Below, piece by piece: positions 41,274-49,073 of a stretch of 64,000 nt of DNA; positions within the stretch are counted from its first letter, which is position 1; each line of letters begins with the position of its first letter. The stretch covers positions 248,001-312,000 of the forward strand of contig JASGGY010000007.1 of NCBI GenBank assembly GCA_047602575.1. The letters are read 5' to 3'. Both the position numbers and the translations under genes were made by a program. Below the pieces are notes generated by a model. It was not told the DNA's origin. It worked only from the letters and a program-made list of their open reading frames with translations, and did not search any database. Source of the stretch: UBA1366 sp047602575 (GTDB lineage Bacteria; Bacillota; Clostridia; Oscillospirales; Ruminococcaceae).

Positions 41274-41888
41274 TCAATCTCGCAACAGTGAAAATTCCCG
41301 CATCACCGCGTTGATTTTTGCCTCGTCCTTGCGCCCGTCCGTTTCAATCCCGCTGGAAAGATCCAGCCCGAACGGCTGCAAGCGCCGCGCCGCCGCAGTC
41401 AGATTTTCCGCGTTCAAGCCGCCCGCGAGAAAGAACGGCTTCGTGATATCCGCCGCTTCAATGGCGGTAAAATCCGCAGGCTTGCCCGTTCCGCCGTAGC
41501 CCGCCACGGAAAATCCATCAAGTAAAAGCTTTGCGCAGGGGAGTGCCTGCGCCGCTTCGATGTCCGCTGCCGTGCGCACGCGCACCGCTTTCCAAAGCTC
41601 CTTGTCCGTCAGGCTTCTGAGTGCAGCAAAATAATCCGCATCCTCGTCACCGTGCAGCTGAACAATATCAATAAAGGGCAGCGCCTGCACGATTTCCGGC
41701 AGCGGTGCATTGACAAACACCCCCACCCGCACGATCCGCCAGTCAAGTCGTCCGGTCAGCGCTTCAAGCTGCGCGACGCTCACCCACCGCTTTGACGGCG
41801 CAAGAATAAATCCCGCATAATCCGGCAACGCTGCGTTGACCAATGCAATGTCCTCCATCCGGCGCAGCCCGCAAAGTTTCAGCCTCAT
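41274..41888 (-). CDS. trpF: Phosphoribosylanthranilate isomerase
   Basis: A 204-aa barrel enzyme. The N-terminal LKLCGLRRMED has the catalytic Cys, VGVFVNAPL and VQLHGDED follow, and the C-terminus includes FFLAGGLNAEN and LDLSSGIETDG. ATG 41888 follows GGAGG by 8 bases; GTG 41891 is an alternative. Confidence 0.95.
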   Translation of the reverse strand: MRLKLCGLRRMEDIALVNAALPDYAGFILAPSKRWVSVAQLEALTGRLDWRIVRVGVFVNAPLPEIVQALPFIDIVQLHGDEDADYFAALRSLTDKELWKAVRVRTAADIEAAQALPCAKLLLDGFSVAGYGGTGKPADFTAIEAADITKPFFLAGGLNAENLTAAARRLQPFGLDLSSGIETDGRKDEAKINAVMREFSLLRD

Positions 41889-41901
41889 CACAGAACCTCC
41901 G

Positions 41902-42705
41902 TCACAGAATCCCCGCCCGCAGACGCGTCATTTCAGCCGCTGTGTCCGCTTCAAAGCGCTCGGAGAATCCTGCTTTTCTCATGAACGTTTCGCCGATCAA
42001 AACCGCGTCCGCGCCGAATTTGCGCACCATGCGCAGATCCGTGTTGTCACGCAGACCGCTTTCCGAAACCAGAATCGCCTCATCCGGCACGTTTTCCGCC
42101 ACCACCCGCGTGGTTTGCAGATTCACCTCAAAGGTTTTTAAGTTGCGGTTGTTGATGCCGATGATATCCGCATCCGCCGCCGCAGCAGCTTCCAGCTCGT
42201 ACAAATCATGCACCTCGGTCAGGCAGTCCATGCCAAGCCCGTGCGCGATTGCCGAGAATTCGATCAGCGTTTTCACATCTAGCAGCGCGCAGATCAGCAG
42301 CACCGCATCCGCGCCCGCTACCCGCGCGTGATAAATCTGGTAAGCGTCCACGATAAAATCCTTGCGTAGCAGCGGCAGTGAAACCGTCCCGCGGATCGCT
42401 TCCAGATACCGCATATCGCCCTGAAAATAATGCTCCTCTGTCAGAACGCTCACCGCGTCCGCGCCCGCCGCTTCATACGCGTGCGCAATCCGCACCGGGT
42501 CAAACTCCGCGCAGATCACGCCCTTTGACGGCGACGCTTTTTTGACCTCCGCAATCACCGACAGTCCGTCCTTCGCAAGCGCCGCCTTAAATCCGCGCGG
42601 TGTGGGTGCCGCTGCGGCGAGCCGCTTTGCCGCCTCCGGTGAGAGCAGCGCTTTCTCCCGCGTAAGCTGCTCAAGCCGGTGTGTTACAATATCGTCGAGT
42701 ATCAT
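41902..42705 (-). CDS. trpC: Indole-3-glycerol phosphate synthase
   Basis: A 267-aa barrel enzyme closing the indole ring. Seen: IAEVKKASPSKGVI (catalytic Lys), LLRKDFIVDAYQIY, GINNRNLKTFEV and SESGLRDNTDL. ATG 42705 follows AAAGGAGC; the open frame upstream runs through the 26-bp palindrome and is not coding. Confidence 0.96.
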   Translation of the reverse strand: MILDDIVTHRLEQLTREKALLSPEAAKRLAAAAPTPRGFKAALAKDGLSVIAEVKKASPSKGVICAEFDPVRIAHAYEAAGADAVSVLTEEHYFQGDMRYLEAIRGTVSLPLLRKDFIVDAYQIYHARVAGADAVLLICALLDVKTLIEFSAIAHGLGMDCLTEVHDLYELEAAAAADADIIGINNRNLKTFEVNLQTTRVVAENVPDEAILVSESGLRDNTDLRMVRKFGADAVLIGETFMRKAGFSERFEADTAAEMTRLRAGIL

Positions 42706-42736
42706 AGAAAGCTCCTTTTTTCGGGTTTTGGGGTGG

Positions 42737-42806
42737 TTGTAGGGCGGGGGCTTGCTCCCGCCGGGATTGTGCAGCCCTGCGGCGGGAGCAAGCCCCCGCC
42801 CTACAA
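42737..42806. repeat. Perfect 26-bp inverted repeat between trpGD and trpC
   Basis: Arms at 42737-42762 and 42781-42806 are exact reverse complements (beginning TTGTAGGGCGGGGGCTTG), with an 18-nt loop that can itself pair GGG/CCC. There is no T run, so it is a stable RNA hairpin or a REP-like element rather than a classical terminator. Confidence 0.9.
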
Positions 42807-42821
42807 CCCGCACCACCCCAT

Positions 42822-44459
42822 TTAAGCCAAATTTGTCGCTGCAACCAGCTCATCCAACTTTCTCAGTGCCGCACCGGAATCAACTGACGCCCGCGCCAGC
42901 GCAATCCCCGCCGCAATGTCGGAGGCCGCCCCGCTCACATAAAGCGCACAGCCAGCGTTGAGCAGCACAATGTCCCGCTTCGCCCCACGGATCGTTCCGG
43001 CGAGAATGCCCTTTGTGATCCCCGCGTTGCAGACAGCGTCGCCGCCCACGATTTCCGACTTGTTGCCCAAACGCAGATTGAACTGCTCGGGGGAAATGGT
43101 GTACTTGATCAGCCGGTCGTCCTTCACTTCGCAGATGGTCGTGGAATCGGAAATAGAAATCTCATCCAGCCTGTCGTTGCCGTAAACCAGCATCGCCGAC
43201 TTGATGCCCAGATTCATCAGCACACGCCCCATCGGCTCAAGCAAATTCGGGTCGCATACACCCAGTACAATGTAATCCGCCAGCGCAGGATTGGCAAGCG
43301 GTCCCAGGATATTGAACACCGTCCGCACCCCGAGTTGCTTACGCACAGGCCCCACAAACCGCATCGCCGCATGGTAACTCTGCGCGAATAAGAAGCTGAT
43401 GCCGACTTCATCTAAACAAGCCGCCGCGCTTTCCGGCGTGGAGGTGATTTTTACCCCCAGCGCTTCCAGAACGTCCGCAGCACCGCATTTTGAGGAAACA
43501 TTCCGGTTGCCGTGCTTCGCCACGCGCACCCCCGCACCCGCAATGACAAACGCCGACGTGGTGGAAATGTTAAAGCTGTTCGCCAGATCCCCACCCGTCC
43601 CCACAATGTCAATCACATTGCGCTCGTTGCGGATGACGTTCATCTTCTGTCGCATCACGCGCGCAAAGCCCGTGATCTCACTGATATGCTCACCCTTCAT
43701 CCGCAGCGCGGTTAAGAAAGACGCAATCTGTGCGTTGCTCGCACGGTCACTCATGATGACGTCCATCGCGTCATAAGCTTCATCCTCAGTCAGACTCTCG
43801 CCGTCAGTCACTTTGAAAATATATTTTTTCAGCTCCGTCCGCTCCATCTCCGGAATGTTCGGCGCGGCGGCGGTTTTCACCTTGATGCCGACAATGTTAT
43901 TGAGAAAATTCGAGATGATTTTGTCACCGATTTCCGTTAAAATCGACTCCGGATGGAACTGTACACCGAACGTGTCGTGCGTCTTGTGCCGCAGCGCCAT
44001 AATCTGCGCCTTGTCGTCCGTCGCAATCACGCTTAAGCACGGCGGTAAGGTGATGCTGTCCACAATCAGCGAGTGATAACGCGCCGCCGCAATCTGCTCC
44101 GGCAGCCCCTCGAACAAGCCGTTTGAGGTGTTGACGGTAATCATGCTCGACTTGCCGTGCAGCTGCTCCTTTGCGACCTTGACCGTTCCGCCGAACGCCT
44201 CGCCGATCACCTGATGCCCCAGACACACGCCCAGAATCGGGATTTCGCCGCTGAATTTCTGTATCGCTGCGATGGAAATCCCCGCCGTTTTCGGATAGCC
44301 CGGACCGGGCGAAACAATGATCGCATCGGGTTTGAGCGCTTCAATTTCCGCGAGCGTAATTTCATCGTTGCGCGCGACCAAAATGTCAGGGTAAAGCTTG
44401 CCGATGGCTTGGTATAAATTATAAGTGAACGAATCGTAATTGTCAATCAATAGTATCAT
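42822..44459 (-). CDS. trpGD: Fused anthranilate synthase glutamine amidotransferase and anthranilate phosphoribosyltransferase
   Basis: A 545-aa fusion. Residues 1-190 are TrpG: DNYDSFTYNL, SPGPGYP, the nucleophile in LGVCLGHQ and the His-Glu in FHPES. After a short linker, residues about 205-540 are TrpD: IVGTGGDLANSFNISTTSA, KHGNRNVSSKCG, NILGPLANP and NAGCALYVSGAA. TrpG-TrpD fusions are known in enterobacteria and several Firmicutes. Follows trpE after 11 bases. Confidence 0.97.
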   Translation of the reverse strand: MILLIDNYDSFTYNLYQAIGKLYPDILVARNDEITLAEIEALKPDAIIVSPGPGYPKTAGISIAAIQKFSGEIPILGVCLGHQVIGEAFGGTVKVAKEQLHGKSSMITVNTSNGLFEGLPEQIAAARYHSLIVDSITLPPCLSVIATDDKAQIMALRHKTHDTFGVQFHPESILTEIGDKIISNFLNNIVGIKVKTAAAPNIPEMERTELKKYIFKVTDGESLTEDEAYDAMDVIMSDRASNAQIASFLTALRMKGEHISEITGFARVMRQKMNVIRNERNVIDIVGTGGDLANSFNISTTSAFVIAGAGVRVAKHGNRNVSSKCGAADVLEALGVKITSTPESAAACLDEVGISFLFAQSYHAAMRFVGPVRKQLGVRTVFNILGPLANPALADYIVLGVCDPNLLEPMGRVLMNLGIKSAMLVYGNDRLDEISISDSTTICEVKDDRLIKYTISPEQFNLRLGNKSEIVGGDAVCNAGITKGILAGTIRGAKRDIVLLNAGCALYVSGAASDIAAGIALARASVDSGAALRKLDELVAATNLA

Positions 44460-44470
44460 GGCTGCCCCTC

Positions 44471-45967
44471 CTATATCTCGCTCGCGGCAAGCACCGCGTT
44501 GATGACCGCCTGCGCCTTGTTGCAGGATTCCTCGTATTCGCTCTCCGCGACGCTGTCCAGCACAACGCCGCCGCCCGCCTGAATATAGGCCTTATCGTTG
44601 CGGAACAGTACCGTGCGGATGGCAATGCAGGTGTCAAGACTGCCGTCAAAGGCAAGATATCCGACCGTTCCGCCGTAAAGTCCGCGCTTGGTGGTTTCCA
44701 GCTCATCAATAATTTCCATCGCCCTTACCTTGGGCGCGCCCGAAAGCGTCCCCGCCGGCAGCACCGCCATGAGTGCGTCAAGCGGCGTTTTGTCCGCCCG
44801 CAGCGTGCCCCTGACATTGGAAACGAGGTGCATTACCTTTGAGTAACGTTCGACGAACATGAAGTCCGTCACCTCCACCGAACCAAATTCCGAAACCTTG
44901 CCGATGTCGTTGCGCCCTAGGTCAACGAGCATCGTATGCTCCGCGCGCTCCTTGGGATCATTCAACAGCCGCTGTTCGTTTTTAAAATCCTCATCGGCGG
45001 TCAGCCCGCGCTTCACCGTTCCCGCAATGGGCTTTGTAATCACCGTTTTCCCGTCAACAGAAACAAGCATCTCCGGCGACGCACCCGCGATGGCGTAATC
45101 GTCATGGTTGAAATAAAACAGATACGGCGACGGATTGGTCGAGCGCAGCATCCGGTAAACGTCAAAGCTGTCCGGCGGGTTGTCGATTTCAAAGCGCTGC
45201 GATGGCACAACCTGAAAAATATCGCCGTTGCGGATGTATTCCTTTGCGCGCTCGACATTGGTGCAGTACTGCTCCTTGGTGATGTTCGAGGTCACGTTCA
45301 CCGTGCGAGCGGCGGCGTTCTTTTTCGCCATGGGCTTGGGGGTGTATTCCCGCAGCACCGTGATGATCTCCTCCGCGCGGGCAGCGCATTTTTCATAAGC
45401 CACATCTACGCTTTCCGGCGAAACCTCCGCCATGTCCGCGGAATTGATGTTGATGATGATAACCGCCTTGTTGCTTAAATGGTCATACGCGACGATTTCA
45501 TCGAACAAGAATAAATTCGCGTCGGGCATATTTAAGTCGTCCGGCGGGGGATTGACCAGCGTTTTCTCGAAATACCGGATCATATCATAAGCGAAATACC
45601 CCACCAGCCCGCCGGTGAATTTCGGGCGGTTCGTGAATTTCGGCGAACGGTACCGCTCAATGAGTTCGCCGAGGAAGGTGATCGGATTCTTCACCGTGTG
45701 TTCGGCTGCGCCCGCCGCCGTGACAATCCGCGCCTTGCCGTTTTTCAGCGTAATCTCCGCCTTGGGGTTCACCCCCACGAACGAATACCGCCCCCACTGG
45801 TCCTTGTTGTCCACCGACTCAAGGATAAAACACTTCGCGTAAGCCTCGTGCAGGGCGTTGAACATCTGCACCGGCGTAAACGAGTCAATCAGCAGCTCGC
45901 GGAACACCGGCACGCTGCGATAGTCCGCAAGCAGCCCCATCGCTTCTTCTTTTGTTGGAAACAGCAT
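44471..45967 (-). CDS. trpE: Anthranilate synthase component I
   Basis: A 498-aa chorismate-utilising enzyme. The tryptophan feedback site is CFILESVDNKDQWGRYSF (the family's LLES here ILES). The catalytic part has PSPYLFYFNHDDYAIAGASP, PIAGTVKRG, DLGRNDIGKVS and GTLSGAPKVRAMEIIDELE. The start codon sits 7 bases after a GGAGG that forms part of a terminator-like hairpin. First gene of the T-box-controlled operon. Confidence 0.97.
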   Translation of the reverse strand: MLFPTKEEAMGLLADYRSVPVFRELLIDSFTPVQMFNALHEAYAKCFILESVDNKDQWGRYSFVGVNPKAEITLKNGKARIVTAAGAAEHTVKNPITFLGELIERYRSPKFTNRPKFTGGLVGYFAYDMIRYFEKTLVNPPPDDLNMPDANLFLFDEIVAYDHLSNKAVIIININSADMAEVSPESVDVAYEKCAARAEEIITVLREYTPKPMAKKNAAARTVNVTSNITKEQYCTNVERAKEYIRNGDIFQVVPSQRFEIDNPPDSFDVYRMLRSTNPSPYLFYFNHDDYAIAGASPEMLVSVDGKTVITKPIAGTVKRGLTADEDFKNEQRLLNDPKERAEHTMLVDLGRNDIGKVSEFGSVEVTDFMFVERYSKVMHLVSNVRGTLRADKTPLDALMAVLPAGTLSGAPKVRAMEIIDELETTKRGLYGGTVGYLAFDGSLDTCIAIRTVLFRNDKAYIQAGGGVVLDSVAESEYEESCNKAQAVINAVLAASEI

Positions 45968-46007
45968 AAAAAAACCTCCGTTAAGCTTAGTATTGCTTTA
46001 ACGGAGG
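45968..46007 (-). terminator. Terminator-like hairpin sequestering the trpE ribosome binding site
   Basis: On the minus strand, CCTCCGTTAAAGC pairs with GCTTAACGGAGG (one bulged base) with an 8-nt loop, followed by seven T and then the trpE ATG. The GGAGG in the 3' arm is the trpE Shine-Dalgarno, so the hairpin can act on transcription and on translation. Confidence 0.85.
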
Positions 46008-46333
46008 AAATCATCAATAAAAAAATCCCGCCTCCGCAAAGCCTGCAAATTGCAAACCATGGGACGACAGAATGCCGTGGTACCACCCAAATTCCCGAAT
46101 AAAAATCCGGCTCAAAGATACGCCGCGAAATGAAAACAGTTCCGCATCAATATCCCGCTCCGATAACGCCGGAACACGCGGCATAAGCTACTCACGCGCA
46201 CACCGCACGTTTTTGCCAAGCTCCTCACAAATCCATTCACTTACCCCGTATGTGCCGGACTTCCACCGCCGCCGGCTCTCTGTGCCACCGTCAGATAAGC
46301 TACTTACCTTTGCTCACAGGATTTCAGATATTC
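46008..46333 (-). promoter_or_regulatory. Tryptophan T-box riboswitch leader
   Basis: The minus strand carries the T-box sequence GGGTGGTACCACGGC (46074-46088 complement), which pairs with the acceptor end of uncharged tRNA. Upstream, Stem I features are visible: AGTA at the base, a GGTGGAAG distal segment, and GAATGGA in the specifier position, giving UGG (Trp) at 46233-46235. Downstream is a weak GC-rich terminator ending in seven T (46019-46025 complement). Uncharged tRNA-Trp should allow read-through into trpE. Confidence 0.93.
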
Positions 46334-46340
46334 TGCTGTT

Positions 46341-46369
46341 ATTATACGTGACGCAACTACGTTTGTCAA
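46341..46369 (-). promoter_or_regulatory. Sigma-A promoter of the trp operon
   Basis: TTGACA (46364-46369) and TATAAT (46341-46346) on the minus strand with 17-bp spacing: full consensus. Confidence 0.93.
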
Positions 46370-46451
46370 GCGCTTTACAAAAATTTCACATTCTCCGCCG
46401 CACTTGTTTTTCAGAAAATCCACCCCGTCAGAAAAAATTTCCGTCAGCCGC

Positions 46452-46480
46452 TTGACAAACGTTTGTTTCTATGTTATCCT
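46452..46480 (+). promoter_or_regulatory. Sigma-A promoter of the lysozyme gene
   Basis: TTGACA and TATCCT with 17-bp spacing, divergent from the trp promoter. Confidence 0.8.
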
Positions 46481-46486
46481 TAAATT

Positions 46487-46500
46487 AGAACATAAGTTCT
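46487..46500 (+). promoter_or_regulatory. LexA (SOS) box-like operator
   Basis: AGAACATAAGTTCT. The core GAAC-N4-GTTC agrees with the Firmicutes LexA/DinR consensus (CGAAC-N4-GTTCG) except for the outer bases. It lies 7 bp after the -10 box, over the transcription start, an ideal repressor site. Confidence 0.6.
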
Positions 46501-46502
46501 TA

Positions 46503-46574
46503 GGTATTACCGCATAATCTATGCAAGATAATCTATGCAAGCTAGATGTGCGCCAGAATTATGCGGTGATGTCT
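46503..46574 (+). mobile_element. Short element with terminal inverted repeats (MITE-like), short form
   Basis: Ends GGTATTACCGCATAAT and ATTATGCGGTGATGTC are imperfect inverted repeats (13 of 16). The right end matches that of the element at 55815 (CCAGAATT[A/G]TGCGGTGATG). It lies in the lysozyme 5' untranslated region. Confidence 0.55.
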
Positions 46575-46594
46575 TAATAACAAGGAGGTTTTAC

Positions 46595-47638
46595 ATGGAC
46601 TACATCGACATTTCCAAGCATCAGGGCGAAATGGATTTCGCCAAATCCAGAGCCGCCGGCGTTGAGGGCATCATCCTGCGCGCGCAATACGGCGCCGGGG
46701 AGGATACGCGTTTTCAGGAAAACTACGCAGCCGCAATCGCCGCGGGCTATCCGGACGCAGGCGTGTATGTGTTCACCACCGCCCACTACGGCGAAACTGC
46801 CACCTTCAAGTCCGCCCAGACCGCCGCGCTGGAGGAGCTTGCCGCTCTGCGCAGCCTGCTCACCGGCAAAAACATCCGCTTTGCGGCGCTGGATCTTGAG
46901 CTGGAAAGCGGCAGAACCACCGCCCTCACCCGGCAGGAGCTGACCGACTTTGCCAACTGGTACTGCGCGCAGCTTCAGGCGGCGGGCTTCGAGGCGCTTG
47001 TCTACTGCTCGATCGCGTGGCTCTACGAACGCCTCATCCCCGCCCAGCTCGAAGCCGCGCTGTGGATTGCCTACTATTACAGCGGCTATCAGCTCAACCA
47101 GACCGACGCGGTGTTCCCGACCACCCGCTACGGCAAGATGATGACCGCCGTCAAAGACAAAATCCGCCTGTGGCAGTATTCATCGAAAGGAAGCGGCGCG
47201 CTTCTGGGCGCACAATCCGCCTATGTCGATCTGAATTTCTCCTACCTCCCTCAAAAAACGGACAAACCGGAATCCGCACCCCTCACGAATTCTCCCGCCG
47301 CCCCTGCGAAAGAATCCGCCGCCGAAAAGCCAGCCCTCTACACCGTGAAAGCGGGGGACACCCTCTCCGCGATTGCCGCGGCGTACAAAACCACCGTCGC
47401 CGCCCTCGCCGCACGCAATGCCATCAAAAACCCCAACCTGATTTTCAAAGGGCAAAAGCTGAAGCTGCCCGCCGCGAAAGCCGCCGTCCAACCCAAAACC
47501 TACACCGTGAAAAAAGGTGACACCCTCTCCGCCATCGCCGCGGCGACCGGCGTGTCCGTCACGCTGCTTGTCAGGCGCAACGCGATTAAAAATCCTGACC
47601 TGATTTTCGCCGGGCAGATGCTCAAGCTAAATGAATAA
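46595..47638 (+). CDS. GH25 lysozyme with two LysM domains
   Basis: A 347-aa muramidase. Residues 1-200 are a glycoside hydrolase family 25 barrel: DYIDISKHQGEMDFAK (first catalytic Asp) and FAALDLELESG (DxE). A short Pro/Ala linker leads to two LysM peptidoglycan-binding domains (YTVKAGDTLSAIAAAYKTT and YTVKKGDTLSAIAAATGVS). There is no signal peptide, as in phage endolysins and some autolysins. ATG 46595 follows AAGGAGG. The LexA-like box suggests induction by DNA damage (inference). Confidence 0.93.
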   Translation: MDYIDISKHQGEMDFAKSRAAGVEGIILRAQYGAGEDTRFQENYAAAIAAGYPDAGVYVFTTAHYGETATFKSAQTAALEELAALRSLLTGKNIRFAALDLELESGRTTALTRQELTDFANWYCAQLQAAGFEALVYCSIAWLYERLIPAQLEAALWIAYYYSGYQLNQTDAVFPTTRYGKMMTAVKDKIRLWQYSSKGSGALLGAQSAYVDLNFSYLPQKTDKPESAPLTNSPAAPAKESAAEKPALYTVKAGDTLSAIAAAYKTTVAALAARNAIKNPNLIFKGQKLKLPAAKAAVQPKTYTVKKGDTLSAIAAATGVSVTLLVRRNAIKNPDLIFAGQMLKLNE

Positions 47639-47642
47639 ACCC

Positions 47643-47680
47643 AAACCGCCGCGGAGTTTCAAATTCCGCGGCGGTTTCAT
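47643..47680 (+). terminator. Intrinsic terminator after the lysozyme gene
   Basis: AAACCGCCGCGGA pairs with TTCCGCGGCGGTTT (with small loop asymmetry), followed by a short T-containing tail. Confidence 0.8.
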
Positions 47681-47689
47681 ATGTTTATA

Positions 47690-47718
47690 TTGACAAAAAC
47701 AAAAACATTGTGTAAAAT
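47690..47718 (+). promoter_or_regulatory. Promoter of ohrR
   Basis: TTGACA and TAAAAT with 17-bp spacing. The OhrR-like box overlaps the -10 and start site. Confidence 0.85.
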
Positions 47719-47727
47719 TAAATTGTA
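47713..47727 (+). promoter_or_regulatory. OhrR operator-like box
   Basis: TAAAATTAAATTGTA differs at one base from the repeat unit of the Bacillus subtilis OhrR operator (TACAATTAAATTGTA). It sits on the promoter of the OhrR-type gene itself, so autoregulation is expected. Confidence 0.75.
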
Positions 47728-47755
47728 ATCAATCAAACGGAAAGAAGATGCCCCG

Positions 47756-48199
47756 ATGGACAACTGCTACGAAGCCCTCAAGCTTGAGCGCCAGCTCTGC
47801 TTCCCGCTCTATGCTTGTGCAAAGGAAATCGTCCGGCGCTATCAGCCGTTCCTCGAGCCGCTCGGGCTGACCTACACGCAGTACATCGCCCTGCTGGTTT
47901 TGTGGGAACACAAAACTCTCACCGTCAAAGCGCTTGGTGAAGCCCTTTATCTCGACTCCGGCACGCTCACCCCCTTGCTCAAAAAGCTTGAGCACACCGG
48001 TCTGCTCACGCGCACCCGCCGGCTGCAGGACGAGCGCAGTGTGGAGATTACCCTCACCGACGCGGGGCTTGCCCTACGCGAACAAGCCGCCGGCATCCCG
48101 CAAAAGCTCGGCGCGTGCATTCCGGTCACGCCGGAGGAAGCACAGGCGCTGTACGTCACGCTCTATAAAATTCTCGGCAAGCCCACCCGCACAGAGTAA
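47756..48199 (+). CDS. ohrR: OhrR-type MarR family organic peroxide sensor
   Basis: A 147-aa MarR-family repressor. It has the OhrR signature: a reactive Cys15 in RQLCFPLYA, then LTYTQYIALLVLWEH, the winged-helix LDSGTLTPLLKKLEHTGLL and RDERSVEITLT-like wing (DERSVEITLT). Oxidation of Cys15 by organic hydroperoxides releases DNA. The next gene encodes a peroxidase, its likely target. Confidence 0.92.
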   Translation: MDNCYEALKLERQLCFPLYACAKEIVRRYQPFLEPLGLTYTQYIALLVLWEHKTLTVKALGEALYLDSGTLTPLLKKLEHTGLLTRTRRLQDERSVEITLTDAGLALREQAAGIPQKLGACIPVTPEEAQALYVTLYKILGKPTRTE

Positions 48200-48258
48200 C
48201 ACGCATCCGAATTAGTTTCATAAATTTATATCCGCACAGCGGAGGAAGGAAGTTTCTT

Positions 48259-48798
48259 ATGAGTTTCTACGAGTTCAAAGCAACCGACAACAAAGGCGCG
48301 GAGGTTTCTCTCGACGCGTTTTCCGGCAAGGTCGTTCTTGTCGTCAACACCGCCACCAAATGCGGGCTGACCCCCCAGTACGAAGCGCTCGAAAGCTTAT
48401 ACCAGAAGTATAAAGACCAAGGTTTGGAGATTCTCGATTTCCCCTGCAACCAATTCATGTCACAAGCCCCCGGCTCAGACGAGGAGATCCAGAGCTTCTG
48501 CACCCTCAATTACAACACCACATTCCCGCGCTTTGCCAAAATCGATGTCAACGGCGAAAACGCACACCCCCTTTACACCTGGCTCAAGGCGCAAGCCCCC
48601 AAAGACAAGGGCAACGCCAAAACCGCTGCGTTCGAGCTGGTGGTCAAGCCCCTCAACAAAACCAAAGAAAAAAGCGACGTAAAATGGAACTTCGGCAAAT
48701 TCCTCATCTCAAAAACCGGCGTAGTCGCAGCCCGCTATTCCCCCGCCTACGAACCCGAAAAACTCGAAGCCGACATCGTGAAGCTTCTCGGCGAATAA
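48259..48798 (+). CDS. Glutathione peroxidase family peroxidase
   Basis: A 179-aa thiol peroxidase of the glutathione peroxidase family, reducing hydroperoxides, probably with thioredoxin in a Clostridium. The peroxidatic Cys lies in VNTATKCGLTPQY; FPCNQF and WNFGKFLI supply the family Gln and Trp. Preceded by AGGAAGGAAG, in the same direction as ohrR. Confidence 0.95.
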   Translation: MSFYEFKATDNKGAEVSLDAFSGKVVLVVNTATKCGLTPQYEALESLYQKYKDQGLEILDFPCNQFMSQAPGSDEEIQSFCTLNYNTTFPRFAKIDVNGENAHPLYTWLKAQAPKDKGNAKTAAFELVVKPLNKTKEKSDVKWNFGKFLISKTGVVAARYSPAYEPEKLEADIVKLLGE

Positions 48799-48806
48799 CA
48801 ATCAAA

Positions 48807-48836
48807 GGGCGCTCCAGCCAGGGCGCTCTTTTTGTT
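48807..48836 (+). terminator. Probable terminator after the peroxidase gene
   Basis: GCGCTC and GGGCGC can pair around a short loop, followed by TCTTTTTG. The sequence also reads as a direct repeat AGGGCGCTC. Confidence 0.5.
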
Positions 48837-48854
48837 TGAACAACCCCGCACCGG

Positions 48855-49067
48855 TTATGCCGGATAGGAAATCCCGAGCTTGTCCCGCATGAATCCCGTC
48901 AGTGCCTCCAGCGCGCTGAAGCGGAAATTCAGCCATGTGTATGCAGCCGCGAACACAAATGCCGTTATCAGAAATAGCCAGAATATCGTCAGATCCCGTT
49001 TTGACAGCGATTGGGAAGCCCTGTGCGCCCCGAACAGCGCCAGCAGCGGAAAGATCGTCACCAGCAT
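48855..49067 (-). CDS. Small two-helix membrane protein of the germination operon
   Basis: A 70-aa protein with two predicted transmembrane helices (VTIFPLLALFGA and FWLFLITAFVFAAAYTWL). It lies 6 bases after the GerB-type gene. Some ger operons carry a small GerD- or YkzJ-like extra subunit; no homology is claimed. Confidence 0.65.
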   Translation of the reverse strand: MLVTIFPLLALFGAHRASQSLSKRDLTIFWLFLITAFVFAAAYTWLNFRFSALEALTGFMRDKLGISYPA

Positions 49068-49073
49068 ACCGCC

